Assembly: GCA_031771865.1 (NCBI GenBank)
Contig: JASISA010000022.1
Location: 248,001 to 312,000 of the forward strand
From: Nothophaeocryptopus gaeumannii
Taxonomy: Eukaryota; Ascomycota; Dothideomycetes; Mycosphaerellales; Mycosphaerellaceae
Reading direction: 5' to 3'
DNA: 64,000 bases
The position numbers and the translations under genes are program-made. The notes beneath the pieces are model-generated. The model ran no database searches. It saw only the letters and a program-made list of their open reading frames with translations, and was not told where the DNA came from. This document shows positions 53,520 to 64,000 of this stretch, piece by piece (the stretch's first letter is position 1; every line of letters begins with the position of its first letter).

Positions 53520-55010
53520 TCAATGCGGACTAGGCGAGGTGCAGACAGATGACTAGATAAAAGGTCAGGGTGCGTCTTAAGCTGTTGCTCAATGTTTGCT
53601 CCGCGACTCGTCGTTACTGTGCTTCTCACGCCAGGTGAGGGGAAGAGCACAGATACGTAATGGTTCTGAGTGACAGCTCAAGCCTCGCCGGCTTCTGCCT
53701 GAGTTCCTATTCCGCTTGCATATATGAGCACGCATGCTCGCAAACGCATTCGTCTGATGATAGGACTATGTGACTTGACGGCATAGAAGCCTAGTCAACG
53801 GTTTTCCGCGTGCCGCGATGAACAGGCGCTCCCTGATGAATGGGGAAGTCGAGCCGCAGCGAATGGAGGCGTGTCCTCCCCCACCGTGTGGCTTGTGCGG
53901 TCAGCTGATCAAATCAAGATGCGGGCTGGCTAGGATGTAGAGTACATGCATGAGATTCGCCGGCGTCAGTCGCAACGTGAAGCGCCAGCAACTGTGTGAC
54001 AGGTACAGGCACTGACCGTTTCCGTGCCGGCGCGTACGGACGATTGCATGTAGGACGGATGCTGAAATCAAAGAGGCAACCAATGGCTTGCGTTTCTTCA
54101 CACAGATGGAAGGAGTGTCGGCTACATTCCTAGTGATGGAACGGACCGCCGTGACAGCGGTTGGCCGCTGAAGGAGAGCGAGTGGGCGTCAGGTGTTCGC
54201 AAGAGTTCGGCTCTGGCGGGGTGATACTGCACGCGAGAGCCTATGCCTATCTTAGCAGTCCTGACTCCTGAGGTACATAGCTGAGGCAGGCAGGGGTGCG
54301 CGTGCGAGGGCGCTAGAGACGCATGTTGGAACCAGTCAGAGAGCTGCGGCTCTGCTTCTCCTCAACCATTCGTCTGCACCAACATCGACGCCCTTCCTCC
54401 TCCTCACACCTTGGACCGCTCATACCGCTCATACCGGGACCTGCAGTGCAGTAGTCATCTCGCTCGTACGCGCAACGCAACAGCGCGTTATGCGCATGGC
54501 TGAAGGGCAGGGGGGCCACAGGGACGACCCAATCTGCGACCGACACGTCGTGCCTCTGCTGCGCTCTACCCGCCTGCTACGGAGTGTGAGTGTGCGTGTG
54601 CGTGTTGAGTGTTGAGTGTGTGGCGTCGTCGGGCTCTCCGGCAGCTGCGACTCCTACGTCGTCTATGTACTCCGATACACGTGAGGAGAGAGAGAGAGGC
54701 GGTGCATGCACACCGTAACTTACGCATCTTCCTCCATCTCCTACTTCCTCCATTATTCTTCACGTGTGCTCAGCCGGCCGGACCGCTGCTCACTACACCA
54801 TACACTAAGTACACCACTACCAACTACCAACTACCTTCCACCACCAGCTCCCGTCGACTTCTCGCGCCTCTATGCCACCCATTCCACGCCGACACGCGAC
54901 CCTCGCCCTCACACACTATGCTCCACGAGCCTGGCCCGATGAACGAGGAATTTGCGCTCTCGACTCTGCACTGATTGGCACATGGCGCGGTACTACTTAA
55001 GCCTTTGGCC
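53520..55010. other. Long intergenic region with leader of the methyltransferase gene
   Basis: About 1.5 kb with no supportable gene. The left end is the aldoxime dehydratase promoter. The right 500 bp are pyrimidine-rich (CTCC, CACTACCA runs) and look like a long 5' leader. They contain a short upstream frame (54918-54974, 18 codons plus stop) and a longer one starting at 54982 that overlaps the main start. Confidence 0.5.
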
Positions 55011-58000
55011 ATGTTACCGCATCAGTCGCTTGCTCGTGAAGCCGCAGCGCCGCCACCGAAGCAGCACCTCAGTCGCATACCGACCAAGGCCCCCGTGCTG
55101 GAGAGTAGCAACCCGACCAACGCAGCCCAGCATGTCTCGAGACTGGCAAAACGGACGAGTAGGAGCATCGCAGCCACACAATCCAGCATCAATGAGGAGA
55201 GGATCGCGACTCCAAGCACCGCCATCCAGCAACATCCTGGCGCAAGCAGACGGGCCACCCCGCCAGCGCCCCCTACCATGCGAACGCCGTCTTTAGTCTC
55301 CGGTTCATCAGCTTCCACCTTCGACAGTCCTCGATCATCCGCCTTAAGACGGCAACACTCTGGCGCAATCGATCGCTATGCTCAGAAGCGATCAGAGATG
55401 GGCGTTGCGTACGGTGCGCACCCCAGCATACCAGGCGCGTTCCCGTCATCCAGCGAAGAGATTGATGACTCCGTCTTGGGCATATCACTCTCCTTGGGAT
55501 CGCGGGAGAATCGCGCAGGGCAAACGGGCCCCTTCGAGACCGACGTCTACACTCGACAGTCTCCAAACAACTTCATGGGATATGCAATTTCTGCAACACC
55601 GTCGACGCGCTACACAGACTCTCCTTTCAGCAGTGCCCCAACTCCGAGTTCCGCCTCTTCGATCTCTCCAGCCTTGCTTGTGACAAGTGGCGGCTCAACA
55701 CGGCGTTTCTCCACCAGCCCTGCTGTGAGACCACCCATTCATCGTCGACCTTCTCCAGCCGAAGCAAAGCCGAGTGTCGGCTTGACTCCCGTCAGAGAGT
55801 CCTCCGCCTCTTCGTCTTCCTCGACAGCACAATCTGCTCGCGGACCCGATGGGAAAAGCCTTCCACAGAAACACGCTCCGTCGAACAGTGCTAAGAATGC
55901 TTATCTGGAGAAGTCAGCATTCAGAAACAAGCTCACCAAGGTTCAGCCGCCACCTATGTCTGGCAAACGGGTAGCACAAGCACCTCCAGAGCTTGCGCAT
56001 CTCAATGTAGAGAGTCCTCCCGTCAAGCAGCCTGCGGAAAAGCCGGCACACCCAAGGCGACCCAGTCGAGAAGGTGCTGTGAACATTACGGACTTCAACG
56101 GCCCGTCTCCGATAGTACAGAGTGAACTTCCTCGCCTCGTAACTTCCCATCACAAGCGGGTTCCCTCCCGGGAAACGACTGTTTCAACAACGTCACCCAA
56201 TAGCCTCAAGAGTCGGTTCGGCTTCTCATCCAGATCGTCATCAAGGAACCGATCACCTCGCATCGACTCCGCGATATCGCCTCCGTCGTCGGCTCGGAAC
56301 CTCCACCGAGGTCCAACACCAGAAGCGCCATCCAGCGCAGGGTCGAGAGTGCAACGCAAAGATTCGCCCGCTGTCAACACAGGTCCAAGCCCTGCCAAAT
56401 CTCCTCGTTTCGCCTTCTTCTCCAGAAAGCCGAAAGCTGCCACGCCGATTGTAGAAAAGCCCAAACGCCAGGCTTCCAAGGGGCCTGTTGCAGGCACCGG
56501 CCATGAAGGCTACGGCAGATTCGGCGTTCGCGGTCGGAGTGGGAGTTCGTCGAGCAGCAGTGGAATCCGATCTCCTAGCACAGAGAGCGCACCTGCCCGT
56601 CCCCGTCGTAATGACAGTCATGCGAGGAAGTCCAGCGGCAACAGGGAAATCGAGCTGGACGATTTCCTTCGGGAGCGCTTGAGTCCAGTCGTTCTGCGCG
56701 GGAGCGGCAGCACATTTGGTAACACGATGTCTAGCTCCGAATCACCTGGTACAAATGTACAGCCGTCGTCGAACGCGTCCTCCTTGAGCGCACCCGTACT
56801 TCCCCGTCTTCTACCCTCAGCACTGCCCAGCACCGACAGTCTGTCGGTGGAGAAGCGCCCCTCGCTTGACACGCGCCCATCATCAGGCAACTCCGTACAC
56901 AACTCCAGTCCAGAACGTCGCACTCTAGCCACTCGAAGGTCGTTCACAAGGTTTGCTCACTCAGACTCACACGCATCCGCGCGCGGACCCCTCGGCATCA
57001 GCAATGGAGACGTTTTTCCCGCGACACAGGAGATGGGAATTTCAGCAGGCTCATTGCCTCTCGTTGATCGCGAAGAGGTCTTCAGTGAGCACGATACCGC
57101 TGTCCGAGACGCAGAATTGCCTGCTTCGGGTGTGACAGCTGGTATCGTTAAGCCGCATCGGAAATGGAACTTTTTCCAGCGAGCAACAGCGTCTCCAAGG
57201 TCGAAAGGCAAACAAAGAGCGGCTGCGTCTGGCGTGGAGGACTTGTCGCCGTTCCCAGAGCAGGGGCCGCACCGGGCCGTTGCGCACTACGCTCTGATGG
57301 ATACTGTCGAGCCTATCGACCTGGACGAGGTCGAGCGGATAGTGCAGGAGCCAGACCTGTCGCAAGAGGATACAACCTTCGACCAGCCCACCCTATCCAA
57401 GGTTGTGCCATACGAAAGGCGTCATACCAGCATGCTACCATCGCCACCGAGCGACCTGTATGACAACGACACCGGATTTGAGCATATTCACATCAGCGCT
57501 GCCAGGCCAGGCTCTACAGACACCCCCGAGCTATTACATGCGCACTCAGTAGAGCTCGACCGGAACAAATACATTGTGGACGTCTCAAAACCCCCAACGG
57601 GGACCATTGTCACATCGTCGTCCTCATCTCAGCCACGCGTACGAATGTCTACACCGGACACGTGGACTGGATTTGATACTTTCGAGCGCGAGAATGAGAC
57701 ACCTGAACATGTCGGCGACTCTCCACGGCAGCCAAGGATTTCGCCAGTCGGCAGAATTCCTGCAGTTATATCACGTCGTGACAGGGATAGAAGGCTCCCG
57801 GACAGCTCATTCTCGCGCCCCTTTGCTCGTGCTCAGCCCCGGCCCAGTGTCAAACCGCCAGGCAGGGTTTACAGCCAGATCAGGGAAATGGCGAGTCCCA
57901 TCGAATCCAACTCCCAACCAATCTCCAGCACAAGTACACGCTCGGAGGTCAATTCAACGGAACTGAAGAGCAGCACGTACACCCATGCGACCAGTGTCTC

Positions 58001-59675
58001 CACGAACCGAACTAGTGAGGACATGAATTCTCATGAGTTTTTCACGTTCCCTATCAGGAAGAATTCGGAGCAGTCTTACCGATCATATTCCAGCAGCTCG
58101 GGAAATCGGAGCTTCATGGCGTCGCTCTACGCTCAACCTCCGCAGCAAGAAGACATCTGGAACGAGTACAATGATTTTATGGACGAGGTCATACCGACTA
58201 AGACACTAACAACGGGTTCTTCGCTCGGCGCACCGTTTCAGTATGCGAACACAACACACGGCGGCATTGAATACAACATTGATGCGCTGGCAACACCTGG
58301 GCAGCCCCCTCGGTCTGGGTTACCGTTGCCGCCAACAGTTAGGGAAGAACGTGAAGTGTTCTCGGTCCCACAGCAGGTTTCGAGGCTTCTACAGCCTAGT
58401 CTGTCTCCGATGACTCCTGATACCCTCTCGGGCTGGATCAGCGGATATGGAAATCGCAGCACAAGCACTCTGCTCACAAGCAACCGTACCGGTGTGCCTA
58501 TGCCACCCATGACAAGCGCATACCAAGCGCCGAGCTCAAGTGGCGCCAGTCTACGGGAGAGTATGTCTTCATCGCGTCACAGCAAAAGTTCAGCGCACTC
58601 CAGGTCGACATCCCTACCAGAGGTGGCCACTTACTTGCCACAGAATGCCGTCAACCGCCAGCATCAGGAGGCACAGCACGTTACCGCTGTAGGCACTCGT
58701 CCGCCGGAAGCTCTGCGCTCGACGAGCCTACGCCACGGAGCGTTAGTGACCAGCAAATGGCTATCCTTTGGGCGCGTATTGTTCAGTCCTGCCCACAATG
58801 AGATGCAACTCGCCGATGAGCCTCGCATACTCATCATCGATGGTCTCAGCAGCGATTGGTCTTACTACGTGGCGCTATCGTATCCATCTGCGGACGTGTA
58901 CAGTATGAGTGCCGTCGTCAGCGATGCAAGTGGTGCATACTGGCCTGAAGCTGACGGTCCGCCTCCCTCAAATCATCGCCATATACCTCTATCTGGCATC
59001 GCGGCGTCGTTTCCGTTTCCCACAGGGTTCTTCTCTGCTTGCGTATTTCGATTCCCAGTGGCTACGACAGAGGAGGCCTACGCTGCCTGCATGTCAGAGT
59101 GCAAGCGGGTCCTTCGCCCGGGAGGTTATCTTGAGGTTGCTGTTCTTGATCTCGATCTGATGAACATGGGCACCAGAGCAAGAAGAGCGTTGCGCGGGCT
59201 TAAGACGAGGATGCAGCATCATGATCCCGCAGTCTCATTGAGCAACCTCAGTGACATCCTGGTTCGCCTAGCTGGCCGCCGCGGCTTTGAAAGTGTCCAG
59301 CGCTGCATCGTTGGGGTGCCTACAGCAGGCCAAATCCCTCGCAGTCAAGATCTGCATGGATCGAGCTCAGACTCGTCTGGTAGACATGGACACAAGCGAA
59401 CGCCCAGCATATCCTCCGAGAGCGGTTTCCAATTTGCTCATATTCTCGAGGATAGAACCAACAACAGCGACGAAAGCATCACCAAGATGGTCGCCAAAGT
59501 CGGCCGCTGGTGGTATTCGACATGTTACGAGAATCTCTCACTGCCAACGAACCACAGCATTTGGGACGACCGTGCACTCTTGCGTGAATGTCAAAAGCAG
59601 GGCACCAGCTTCAGATTGCTGATATGTCATGCGCAAAAACCTGCACAGACTCGCCGAAGGACAGTGAGCGTCTGA
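55011..59675 (+). CDS. Large disordered protein with C-terminal SAM methyltransferase-like domain
   Basis: Single exon, 1554 aa from ATG 55011 (MLPHQSLAREAAAPPPK). The open frame begins further upstream at a TTG but has no earlier ATG. The first about 1230 residues are Ser/Pro/Arg/Thr-rich and disordered, with many SP/RS phosphorylation-type sites and polar runs (SSSSSS). Residues about 1250-1540 form a Rossmann-type methyltransferase: RILIIDGLSSDWSYYVALSYPSADVYSMSAV (motif I is altered, lacking GxGxG), FPFPTGFFSACVFRFPVATTEEAY, and ECKRVLRPGGYLEVAVLDLDLMNMG, the LRPGG motif of type-11 methyltransferases. The domain continues to WWYSTCYENLSLPTNHSIWDD. The degenerate SAM loop leaves catalytic activity in doubt. 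Similar giant proteins are widespread in filamentous ascomycetes; the role is not known to me. Confidence 0.8.
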   Translation: MLPHQSLAREAAAPPPKQHLSRIPTKAPVLESSNPTNAAQHVSRLAKRTSRSIAATQSSINEERIATPSTAIQQHPGASRRATPPAPPTMRTPSLVSGSSASTFDSPRSSALRRQHSGAIDRYAQKRSEMGVAYGAHPSIPGAFPSSSEEIDDSVLGISLSLGSRENRAGQTGPFETDVYTRQSPNNFMGYAISATPSTRYTDSPFSSAPTPSSASSISPALLVTSGGSTRRFSTSPAVRPPIHRRPSPAEAKPSVGLTPVRESSASSSSSTAQSARGPDGKSLPQKHAPSNSAKNAYLEKSAFRNKLTKVQPPPMSGKRVAQAPPELAHLNVESPPVKQPAEKPAHPRRPSREGAVNITDFNGPSPIVQSELPRLVTSHHKRVPSRETTVSTTSPNSLKSRFGFSSRSSSRNRSPRIDSAISPPSSARNLHRGPTPEAPSSAGSRVQRKDSPAVNTGPSPAKSPRFAFFSRKPKAATPIVEKPKRQASKGPVAGTGHEGYGRFGVRGRSGSSSSSSGIRSPSTESAPARPRRNDSHARKSSGNREIELDDFLRERLSPVVLRGSGSTFGNTMSSSESPGTNVQPSSNASSLSAPVLPRLLPSALPSTDSLSVEKRPSLDTRPSSGNSVHNSSPERRTLATRRSFTRFAHSDSHASARGPLGISNGDVFPATQEMGISAGSLPLVDREEVFSEHDTAVRDAELPASGVTAGIVKPHRKWNFFQRATASPRSKGKQRAAASGVEDLSPFPEQGPHRAVAHYALMDTVEPIDLDEVERIVQEPDLSQEDTTFDQPTLSKVVPYERRHTSMLPSPPSDLYDNDTGFEHIHISAARPGSTDTPELLHAHSVELDRNKYIVDVSKPPTGTIVTSSSSSQPRVRMSTPDTWTGFDTFERENETPEHVGDSPRQPRISPVGRIPAVISRRDRDRRLPDSSFSRPFARAQPRPSVKPPGRVYSQIREMASPIESNSQPISSTSTRSEVNSTELKSSTYTHATSVSTNRTSEDMNSHEFFTFPIRKNSEQSYRSYSSSSGNRSFMASLYAQPPQQEDIWNEYNDFMDEVIPTKTLTTGSSLGAPFQYANTTHGGIEYNIDALATPGQPPRSGLPLPPTVREEREVFSVPQQVSRLLQPSLSPMTPDTLSGWISGYGNRSTSTLLTSNRTGVPMPPMTSAYQAPSSSGASLRESMSSSRHSKSSAHSRSTSLPEVATYLPQNAVNRQHQEAQHVTAVGTRPPEALRSTSLRHGALVTSKWLSFGRVLFSPAHNEMQLADEPRILIIDGLSSDWSYYVALSYPSADVYSMSAVVSDASGAYWPEADGPPPSNHRHIPLSGIAASFPFPTGFFSACVFRFPVATTEEAYAACMSECKRVLRPGGYLEVAVLDLDLMNMGTRARRALRGLKTRMQHHDPAVSLSNLSDILVRLAGRRGFESVQRCIVGVPTAGQIPRSQDLHGSSSDSSGRHGHKRTPSISSESGFQFAHILEDRTNNSDESITKMVAKVGRWWYSTCYENLSLPTNHSIWDDRALLRECQKQGTSFRLLICHAQKPAQTRRRTVSV

Positions 59676-60782
59676 AAAGGCACCAATGTCCAACTTACAC
59701 TCTTCAAACTCACGATTTATGACAACACACTCCGGGCTGGACCTCATTGGTGTAATGATTTCTGAAAGGCAGCGTTCTAGCAAGCGTTCTAGCGAGCGTT
59801 CTAGTAATAATTTTGTTGTCCCAAGTGCATGTTTTCGAACTTGCATAGCGATTTCTCGGCTAGGTGGAAAGAGGAACGGTCTCACGACCAATGGATAGTT
59901 GCGCAATGTGTTGATGATACCTCGGATGCATATAGATGGAAGACATGATGAATCAAATCCAGTGATGAATGAAACGTCAACACTTCCCACTTCCTTCTCA
60001 TGGGCTGTATCGGTAGCCGCTTCTCGACATCATCACAGTGACAGACTGGTATTGCTTTTCGACTAGCAGCACGAGACCCTTGGTACATTTGGAAACCAAC
60101 TACCAAATGCTAAAGCTAGTAAAACTCGAATGACCACCAAACTTCAATACGTGAACTGAGAAGCCAAGCTTAATCACATGTTCCATTCAGCGATCAGCTC
60201 ACATCGAATGAAGAAGCCGCTCACGTCATCATCACTCAAGAGCTGGTGACATCGGAAGTGGAGTAGATACATGCGTCCGAAGGACCGCTACTGACTTCGG
60301 TTGGCTCCTCACCAGTGTTGTTGCCGTCGTATTCGACGCAGATGTCTGTGACGCCGGATGCCTTGACTTTGGTGAAGGTGGCGTTATCACCACTTACCAT
60401 TGCAGCCCCATCTACAGGTAGGCGGGCTATGCTGAAGTGAGTGAATGATATTATGAACATGTGAATCATAATAATAAGGAAAAGAAGAAGAAGAAGAAGG
60501 GGAAGAAGGTGGAAGGGAGTCGGAGTGCGGTCCAGCAGAGTTCAGGCCAGACACCAGGCACCCTGGCATGTGAAGCTTGACCTCACCAGTACATTGACTG
60601 CGCCCACCCACTACATGTAGTCTAGAACTACCTCCATACGCACTTTCTTCTACCACTCCACGGCAACTTCAGAGGCACGTACACGAGACCAGACGTGCAA
60701 GCGCATGTGCATGTAGCCCGTAGCCCGCAGCCTATAGCCTGGAGGACCATCGCGGGTGCGTGGTCGTCGGTGCCACTGTGCC
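59676..60782. other. Intergenic, nothing firm
   Basis: A short repeat AGCGTTCT occurs three times near 59768-59805. A GA-rich run (AAGAAGAAGAAG) sits at 60480-60510. A minus-strand frame at 60236-60469 is about 77 codons without a convincing start or relatives. The right end is the promoter of the BAR-PH gene. Confidence 0.45.
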
Positions 60783-63700
60783 ATGGTGGACGAGCCGGCG
60801 ACGGCAGCGACACGAGCGGTAAGACCGACCACAGCGTATTGCAGGCGAGGCGAAGAGGGCAGCAGTGATTGATTAGGTGGAAACAGGTTCCGTTCGAGGT
60901 CGAGACGGCACAACCGCCGCTGAACCTCATCCCCGTCGGCCTCAAAGAAGCTGCCCTCGACTCGCCCACTTTTCGCGCAACCGCACTCCACTTCGCCGAC
61001 AACATCGACGCCGTAGAACGCTGGCTGGACGGCTACGTGAAGGCCGCCTCTCGCCTCGTCGCCGAGGTCTCGTCCCTCGAGGCCGCCGTCAACGCCTTCC
61101 TCGCTCAATCCACGCCGCCCGCCCAGATCAGCGAAGCCGTGCTGGACCATGACTATACCTTACTGGCCATGCGCCGCTATGGCGAGGGTGCACGCGAGTT
61201 CTGGTCGAGCACCCTGCGCGGCATCAGACGTTATGACGAGGCAATTGTAACTCAAATTTCCAAATTCCTCAACAACGAGCTGCGTAGCTTCAAGGACGCC
61301 AGAAGGGCCATGGATAACGCGCAGAAGAATTTTGACGGTGTCATCAATCGTTATTTGGCTCAAAGCAAGGCAAAGGAAGCCTCCTCGCTGCGAGAAGATG
61401 CCTTCCAGCTGCACGAGGCTCGGAAACTGTACCTCAGATCCAGCATGGACTTCTGTGTGCAGGCTCCCAATCTGAGAGCCTCGTTGGACAAACTACTAGT
61501 CCGCATCTTTGCCGATCAATGGAAGGAGATGCGCCAGGCACGGGAGTCGAGTACCGCTACCTTCGCGAAATGGGGCAGTGAAATGGAGCGGGTGCGAGGC
61601 TGGAGTCGCGAGATGGAGAACTCGGAGCGTGCCTTTAAGAGAGAGCTGCTCATGGCCCGCAAGCAGATTGAGGAAACTGCTGAGCAGATGACGAGACCCT
61701 CTCGAGAGCTCGAAGATTATTCTGCTTCCACCGTGCCATATCTTGGCACAGGTGCTTCCGCCGCCTCAGGTGCGCTCAAGTCGGCGAGCGAAACAGCAGA
61801 GAAGATGGGTTGGCTAGCCATGAAGACTGTTACTGGGAAACCCGCTCGGACCATTTGGATCCGAAGATGGTTCTTTGTCAAGAACGGCATCTTCGGCTGG
61901 CTGATGCAAGGCACACGGTCGGGCGGAGTAGAGGAGAGTGAGAAGATTGGCGTCTTGCTGTGCAGTGTTCGCCCGGCGTTTGCCGAAGATAGAAGGTTTT
62001 GCCTTCATCTGAAGACCAGTGATCAAAGCATTATACTCCAAGCAGAAACTCAGAAAGAACTTACGGACTGGATTAGCGGGTTCGAAGTGGCGAAGAGGAA
62101 GGCGCTCGAAGACCCGGCGAGCACCGAGACTTCACCACAGGCACCTGGTGTTGATCCGGCTTTCGCAATTAGTCCACCTGTAGCACCAGAGTTTGCTGCA
62201 GGCGACGGGCATGTGCCACAGGGTAGTGAAGAAGCTGGGCTCTCGGTGCTGCCGGAAAGGACAGAAACAGGGTTGCCCATCTCGAACAGAGCCAGCTTTG
62301 ATGCTTACCCAGCACGGCGCGTCATGAGCTTGGAGAAAGATGCTGAAGTCGGCTTGCGTGAAGGTACACGAGACCACGCCGCCCGCATCATACAAAAACT
62401 GGACCTGCACAAACGAGGAGCTGCTTCATCGCAGTTACAACAAGGCCCATCTTCTGGCGGCATCGCAAGTCTCATTTCAGCTAGCCACAACATCCTTCCG
62501 GTCGGACCAGGCACGCCCCAACCCACGACGCTGGATGTTCCGAAGAGGAATGTGACCATGCCTACCAGCACTCTAGCACCTTCTACGCTGGCCAATCCCC
62601 CTGCTCCGACCAATCTCAGTCATACTGCCGTGGTTGTCAGTGGCGAGAGAGGAATTGGGTTTGGACGTGCGGATGGATCAGGCGTGCCATCTGGCATCCT
62701 GGCCAATCTATGGGGCAGCAGTAATTGGGGTTATGTGAATAGACTGGGCGACGATCCGCCCGCACGGAGGCCTGCATCACAACCAAATAGCCCTCCACTA
62801 CGAGCCATGTCCCTTTCGCAGGACGACTCCATCGTCATGGATGGCGCTAACGATGTGCGAAAGCCTCTTAGAGAGTTCGGAGCATCTCCGAGTCACCGCA
62901 AGAACTTGAGCATTGGCACAGATGTGCATGCAACACCGCTGAACTCGAGCGGCGCCGAGATGCTGGGGCCCGACGAATATCCAAACAACTACCCGCTTCC
63001 CTTGAAGGCGCAGAATGCCCAGTTCAGGATGTTATTCCCTACTGTTCCGAGATCCGAAAAGGTCGTCCTTGTCTTCCGGGCCACGTGGAATCCAAATGAG
63101 CTCCAAGAGTTCCCGGGTCGCATATTCGCATCGCCAGGCAAAATATACTTCTTTTCTAACCATCTCGGTCTGGTCCTGGTTACTGGCATTGATTTACGGT
63201 CTCTCAATGAGGTGACAGCTGCGCCAGGCCGCGATTGCGACTTTGTGTACTTGCATCTCAAGGAGAGCTTACGACAGGAGGATGCACGTCGAATCGCCAT
63301 CAAGGTCTTTTTGGAGCCGCTCAAGCTGCTGCAGCGTCGGCTAAATTACCTTGTCCGGAACGCAAATTCCGAGCATCCTGAGGGCTTAGAAGAAATCATA
63401 AAGACTTTGATCGAGATGGAGGTCGAGGAGCCCCATCGAAGCTCGAGCGTAGAGAGCTGGGAGGATGTTGCGTACGATGCCGAGGTTGCGCCTGGGCCCG
63501 ATCAAAGTACCACACAGCATCGCCGAGGACGTAACATCAAAGCCTCTCTGCGCATCGACGGCAATTTGTACGGCGAGGTGGCAAAGACCGGACGAGAAAT
63601 TCAAAAGTTCAAGCTACCATCGCAGTCAGTTGTCTACGCCCCACAAGGTATGCAACCCAGCGTAGCCAGGGATTTCAATGTGAGCGCCAAAGCGCTTTTT

Positions 63701-64000
63701 CATGTCATGTTTGGCGACAAGAGTGCTGTGTTTCAGCTTCTCTACTGCAATCGATGGGGTGACAAAATCGTGCAGACACCTTGGACAAAGTCAGACAATG
63801 GGCACTGGACACGGAAGTTCGCGAGCCAGAATCACGTTACCCCAATGGCCGACACACAGACGATCGAAATATACAACGATCACCTCTGCTACGTTGTGAA
63901 TAACAAGAAATACCCGTGGCGCCTGCCATACGCGGATCGTTTCTCGTTAACAACCAAGTTCGTCATTACACACAGCGCCAAGTCCCGGAGCAAACTGGCC
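60783..64000 (+). CDS. Sip3/Ysp1-type BAR-PH-GRAM-VASt protein, cut at right edge
   Basis: Fungal Lam-family membrane-contact protein linked to sterol movement from plasma membrane to ER. Exon 1 (60783-60818, MVDEPATAATRA) joins exon 2 from 60887 (GTAAGA to AAACAG, phase 0); exon 2 stays open to the window end, about 1050 residues seen. Domain order: BAR helices (VGLKEAALDSPTFRATALHFADNIDAVERWLDGY to about 270), PH domain (TIWIRRWFFVKNGIFGWLMQG, about 332, to ELTDWISGFEVAKRKA), a disordered linker, a GRAM-like block from about 727 (FRMLFPTVPRSEKVVLVFRATW, then EFPGRIFASPGKIYFFSNHLG) and the start of the VASt sterol-binding domain from about 945 (ALFHVMFGDKSAVFQLLY). The C-terminal transmembrane part expected in the family lies beyond the edge. 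First exon choice is by fit; the family is clear. Confidence 0.88.

Noticed and set aside
60236..60656. Two overlapping minus-strand frames suggesting a small secreted protein
   Set aside because: No signal peptide at an ATG, low-complexity Ser/Pro content from a GAAGAAG run, and no clear splice connection.

Overview
The window reads as chromosomal DNA of a filamentous ascomycete. Genes are compact and mostly 0.3-1.5 kb apart. They have short introns (about 45-290 nt, mostly 50-70) with GTRNGT donors, CTRAY branch sites and YAG acceptors, and the products are fungal housekeeping proteins. Family content (DUF3602-type GRGGAGN protein, aldoxime dehydratase, purine nucleoside permease, Rrn9-like factor) and the intron-rich style suggest Dothideomycetes; that placement is inference, not proof. 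I found no rRNA, tRNA, CRISPR or intact transposon.

Layout. 1-2488 holds no supportable gene. 2489-3642 is a wrecked secreted serine carboxypeptidase. 4084-9358 carries RPL16 (-), a membrane-anchored Ubl-BAG co-chaperone (+) and an acyl-CoA synthetase (+). 10587-18496 carries MOT1 (+) and the mitochondrial ADP/ATP carrier (+, seven exons). 19152-22622 carries a proline-rich protein, an RGG/YwbE-domain protein and folylpolyglutamate synthase (-). 23855-26802 has a duplicated-HTH protein and an AKR7-like aldo-keto reductase. 27359-32588 (all -) has an RD-rich protein, a coiled-coil protein and eIF4E. 33202-36768 has an Rrn9-like factor and two diverged tandem paralogues of a small lysine-rich protein. 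37289-43514 has MIC60, the EB1 homologue BIM1, MET22/HAL2 and a small DUF3602-like gene split by short introns. 44064-50109 is a divergent pair, IQW1 (WD40) and IKS1 kinase. 50540-53519 is a convergent pair, a secreted purine nucleoside permease-like protein and a haem aldoxime dehydratase. 55011-59675 is a giant disordered protein with a C-terminal methyltransferase fold. 60783 to the right edge is a Sip3/Ysp1-type BAR-PH-GRAM-VASt protein cut by the window.

Functionally this is mostly core biology (translation, TBP dynamics, mitochondrial carriers and cristae, microtubule ends, sulphur and folate metabolism), with a few accessory enzymes (carboxypeptidase relic, aldoxime dehydratase, nucleoside permease, AKR, acyl-CoA ligase). 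I see no biosynthetic cluster. Exon structures were resolved by hand from splice signals and family conservation; where reading frame and homology agree across every junction I state exon coordinates.
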